A stretch of 64,000 bases of DNA from Hydrogenophilales bacterium (GTDB lineage Bacteria; Pseudomonadota; Gammaproteobacteria; Burkholderiales; Eutrophovitaceae): assembly GCA_902627495.1 (NCBI GenBank), contig CACOJS010000008.1, positions 19,253-83,252 of the forward strand, given 5' to 3'. Below are positions 62,040-64,000 of this stretch, piece after piece (position 1 is the stretch's first letter; every line of letters starts with the position of its first letter). Both the position numbers and the translations under genes were made by a program. Under the pieces are notes generated by a model. The model ran no database searches, was not told the DNA's origin, and worked only from the letters and a program-made list of their open reading frames with translations.

Positions 62040-62363
62040 TCACCCATCATAATCTATAACCTTATCAAGAGTTCCGTCCTCTTTCAACCACTCCCACTTA
62101 CCTACAAACGAACCATTCTTCCAATGTCCTCTATCCCTTAACTGACCATTCTCACTCCAAAGAGTCCATTTACCTTCTCTTTTTCCTTTTACGACTTCCC
62201 CCCTTCCTTTACCCACAACATCTCCAGAGTAAGGTTCTTCACTAAACTTTTTGTAGTAGAGTCCATCTCGTTCTACCAAATCATCGTATTCAACTTCCTC
62301 CCCCCACACCACAGGAGAAGAGAAAAGAAATAAAGTTGTCAGTAATAGTGTTAGAGATTTCAT
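62040..62363 (-). CDS. Short YwqK/MORN-like exported protein
   Basis: 107 aa. Signal peptide SLTLLLTTLFLFSSPVVWG then DLVERDGLYYKKFSEEPYSG, a GKREGKWTLW repeat start, one NGQLRDRGHWKNG unit and the closing VGKWEWLKEDGTLDKV. The signal and opening are almost identical to those of the next gene upstream, so the two are recent tandem duplicates; repeat number was lost here. It overlaps that gene's stop by 4 bp. Confidence 0.8.
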   Translation of the reverse strand: MKSLTLLLTTLFLFSSPVVWGEEVEYDDLVERDGLYYKKFSEEPYSGDVVGKGRGEVVKGKREGKWTLWSENGQLRDRGHWKNGSFVGKWEWLKEDGTLDKVIDYDG

Positions 62364-62878
62364 GGTTTAGTTCCGTCTTCGTTGTAAAACTCCCACTCTC
62401 CTACTTTTTTACCATCCGTGTTATATCCTCTCCTCTTTAACTGACCATTCTCATAATAATCTTCCCAAAGACCATCTGGTTTTCCGTTCTTGAAATATCT
62501 TTTCCACTCTAACTGACCATTCTCGTAATAACTCTTAGAAAGACCATCTATTTCATCATTCTTGAAATTTTTTCTCCCCCACAACTGACCGTTACGGTAA
62601 TAAGTCTCAAAGAGACCATTCCACTCTCCGTTCTTGTAGTTTATTCTCGAAAATAACTGACCGTTATCATCCCAATGAGTCCACTTACCCTCTCGATTTC
62701 CTTTTACAATCTTTCCTCTCCATTCACAACATACAGTTCCAGAGAAAGGTTCTTCACTGAACTTTTTATAGTAGAGTCCATCTCGTTCTATTAAATCACC
62801 AAACTCAACTTCTTCTCCCCAAACCACAGGAGAAGAGAAAAGAAATATAGTTGTCAGTAATAGTGTTAGGGATTTCAT
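62360..62878 (-). CDS. YwqK/MORN-like exported protein
   Basis: 172 aa. Signal peptide SLTLLLTTIFLFSSPVVWG, then DLIERDGLYYKKFSEEPFSG and a CCEWRGKIVKGNREGKWTHW segment, four repeats (NGQLFSRINYKNGEWNGL, NGQLWGRKNFKNDEIDGL, and so on) and the closing VGEWEFYNEDG. Nearly the same N-terminus as 62040-62363. It begins 20 bp after the stop of the truncated YwqK gene upstream. Confidence 0.82.
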   Translation of the reverse strand: MKSLTLLLTTIFLFSSPVVWGEEVEFGDLIERDGLYYKKFSEEPFSGTVCCEWRGKIVKGNREGKWTHWDDNGQLFSRINYKNGEWNGLFETYYRNGQLWGRKNFKNDEIDGLSKSYYENGQLEWKRYFKNGKPDGLWEDYYENGQLKRRGYNTDGKKVGEWEFYNEDGTKP

Positions 62879-62898
62879 GGTTTAGTTCTGTCCTTCAC

Positions 62899-63574
62899 TC
62901 ACGGACACTCTTCCACATCACAGTCTATAACCCTATTAAGAGTTCCGTCTCTGTTGTAATACTCCCACTTACCTACCTTCTTACCATCCTTGTAATGTCC
63001 TATATAGGGTAACTCACCAGTCTCACGGTCTCTATTATCCCCTATATTGTAATTCTCCCACTCACCTACCTTCATACCATCCTTGTAATGTCCTCTACTC
63101 CTTAACCGACCGTTCTGGTTATACTCCTCCCAAAAACCATCTAGTTCTCCGGTCTTGTAGTTTTCTCTATACCATAACTGACCATTCGTATACCACCTTG
63201 TCCATTTACCATTTCGTTCTCCGTTCTTGTAGTTTTTTCTCCACTCTAACTGACCATTCTCGTAATAACTCTCCCAAAGACCTTCTACTTTTCCGTTCTT
63301 GTAGTTCGTTCTCGACTCCAACTGACCATCCTCGTAATAACTCTCCCAAAGACCTTCTACTTTTCCGTTCTTGTAGTTGTATCTACCCCTTAACTGACCA
63401 TTCTCGTAATACCTCTCCTCAAGACCATCTTGTTTTCCGTTCTTGTAGTTTGGTTTCCACTCTAACTGACCATTCTCGTGATACCACTCAGAAAGACCAT
63501 CTCGTTTTCCATTCTTGTAATGTCTTTTCCTCTCCAACTGACCATTCTCGAAATAAGACTCCCAAAGACCATCT
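62899..63574 (-). pseudogene. YwqK/MORN-like gene, 5' end cut by a recombination junction
   Basis: The frame is open from the stop at 62899 to about 63574 (at least 212 codons from the internal ATG at 63537, and further in-frame repeat codons beyond). It consists of nine or more repeats such as YENGQLEWRKNYKNGERNGKW. No signal peptide or family opening is present: upstream of about 63574 the repeat text stops mid-unit and recombinase sequence in the other orientation begins. The 5' third was therefore lost. Residual expression from the internal ATG is possible. Confidence 0.75.
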
Positions 63575-63819
63575 CAGAGCATCGAGAGCAAGGTATGACC
63601 TTTGATGCCATTGCTGACTGGTTGAACAAGGAAGAATACCTGACCGTGCGAGGTAAACGGTTCAGAGGTGCTCACGTACATTCAATTCTGAAGAAGAGAT
63701 TGGCAAAGGAGGAGTTATTGAAACAAGAGCACCCACCCGTGTGGTCAGACTTCAGCATGGAGGTGGTCGATAAGACTATCTTGATGAGTGATTTCGGGTT
63801 TCCGAATAGGAAGAAATAA
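63575..63819 (+). pseudogene. Serine-recombinase C-terminal fragment
   Basis: Frame reads SEHREQGMTFDAIADWLNKE then EYLTVRGKRFRGAHVHSILKKR, the DNA-binding tail of large or mid-size serine recombinases (G.(T/S)...IA..LN..G..T.RGK.F....V..IL...), and runs to a stop at 63817-63819. No catalytic Ser domain is present upstream; the sequence there belongs to the YwqK array. It is a broken piece, probably left by the same event that cut the YwqK gene. Confidence 0.72.
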
Positions 63820-63943
63820 AGGTGAGTTTCTTACCCGACGTGTCTATGCGCTGCTTGAGTTTATGTATGTCCATACCTCTGTTCCTTTCAGAGGTGTTTA
63901 GTATCCATGATATGACAATTTGGGTTAATAAAGGAAATTTATT

Positions 63944-63974
63944 CAGACATTCCTAGCGTCAGACATTCCTAGCG
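63944..63974 (+). repeat. Tandem 15-bp direct repeat
   Basis: CAGACATTCCTAGCG occurs at 63944-63958 and 63960-63974, separated by one base. It lies in the non-coding stretch after the recombinase fragment and could be a recombination or binding site. Confidence 0.7.
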
Positions 63975-64000
63975 CAGCACGTGCCTTGTGGTTTTCTTCC

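Noticed and set aside
61400..63570. Regular repeats that could be mistaken for a CRISPR array
   Set aside because: Units of about 66-69 bp are coding, in frame and imperfect, without distinct unique spacers or Cas genes.
63198..63605. 135-codon plus-strand frame with Ser/Cys-rich repeats
   Set aside because: It is the reverse reading of the YwqK repeat array; the periodicity comes from the minus-strand gene.

Overview
The window is AT-rich bacterial chromosome, most likely from an uncultured marine gammaproteobacterium. Gene order supports this. On the minus strand uvrC and pgsA are followed by tRNA-Gly(GCC), tRNA-Cys(GCA) and tRNA-Leu(TAA), the order of uvrC-pgsA-glyW-cysT-leuZ in E. coli. 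The block degP/mucD, lepA, lepB, rnc, era, recO, pdxJ, acpS with nadB and ygfZ alongside also follows gammaproteobacterial order. No species is assigned.

Layout. 0-5 kb: tandem class III adenylate cyclase/TPR genes (one cut by the window edge), a Sel1-repeat protein, two small genes abutting tRNA-Leu, three tRNAs and a secreted protein. 5-21 kb: conserved core (pgsA, uvrC, a family-5 uracil-DNA glycosylase, efp, then the lepA-nagZ operon, a Do-type protease, and the nadB-ygfZ-NRDE operon). 21-26.3 kb: a nine-gene minus-strand operon with overlapping genes (MOSC, DehI-like, trhO, GST-like, secreted protein, Sel1, membrane protein, tadA, L,D-transpeptidase). 26.9-30.2 kb: oxyR-like regulator divergent from ahpC-ahpF, with a terminator between ahpC and ahpF. 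30.2-33.3 kb: GST, epoxide-hydrolase-like and thiolase-like operon. 33.5-46.2 kb: accessory region with YwqK/MORN-type repeat proteins, an orphan Dam-type methylase, a methyltransferase with an H-NS-like N-terminus, a methyltransferase pseudogene, a DMT transporter and a three-gene lipoprotein operon. 46.3-51.5 kb: a divergent PanB-like protein between two copies of a small exported-protein gene (one broken), an Old Yellow Enzyme homologue and a further cyclase paralogue. 51.8-57.5 kb: a complete peptide/oligopeptide-type ABC importer.

57.7 kb to the end looks like one end of an undescribed integrative element. A short minus-strand remnant at 57,732-57,752 reads as the last codons of guaA (KTIEWE-stop). 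The 3' end of guaA is a known integration target, and the remnant orientation predicts that the element lies to the right, with intact guaA beyond the window. The region has paired 11-bp-spaced TTTGAAT motifs, unfamiliar genes, a protein with an HUH-like HSH motif preceded by a hairpin-dense non-coding stretch, coupled tiny ORFs, an array of four YwqK-repeat genes, and a breakpoint where the last of these is cut and joined to a serine-recombinase C-terminal fragment.

The core supplies phospholipid synthesis, DNA repair, translation factors, protein export and NAD synthesis; ahpCF and its regulator handle peroxide. The accessory parts are dominated by exported proteins of unknown role and by paralogue families (three cyclases, eight YwqK-type loci, two Sel1 proteins). 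All family calls are by reading motifs; no database search was run.
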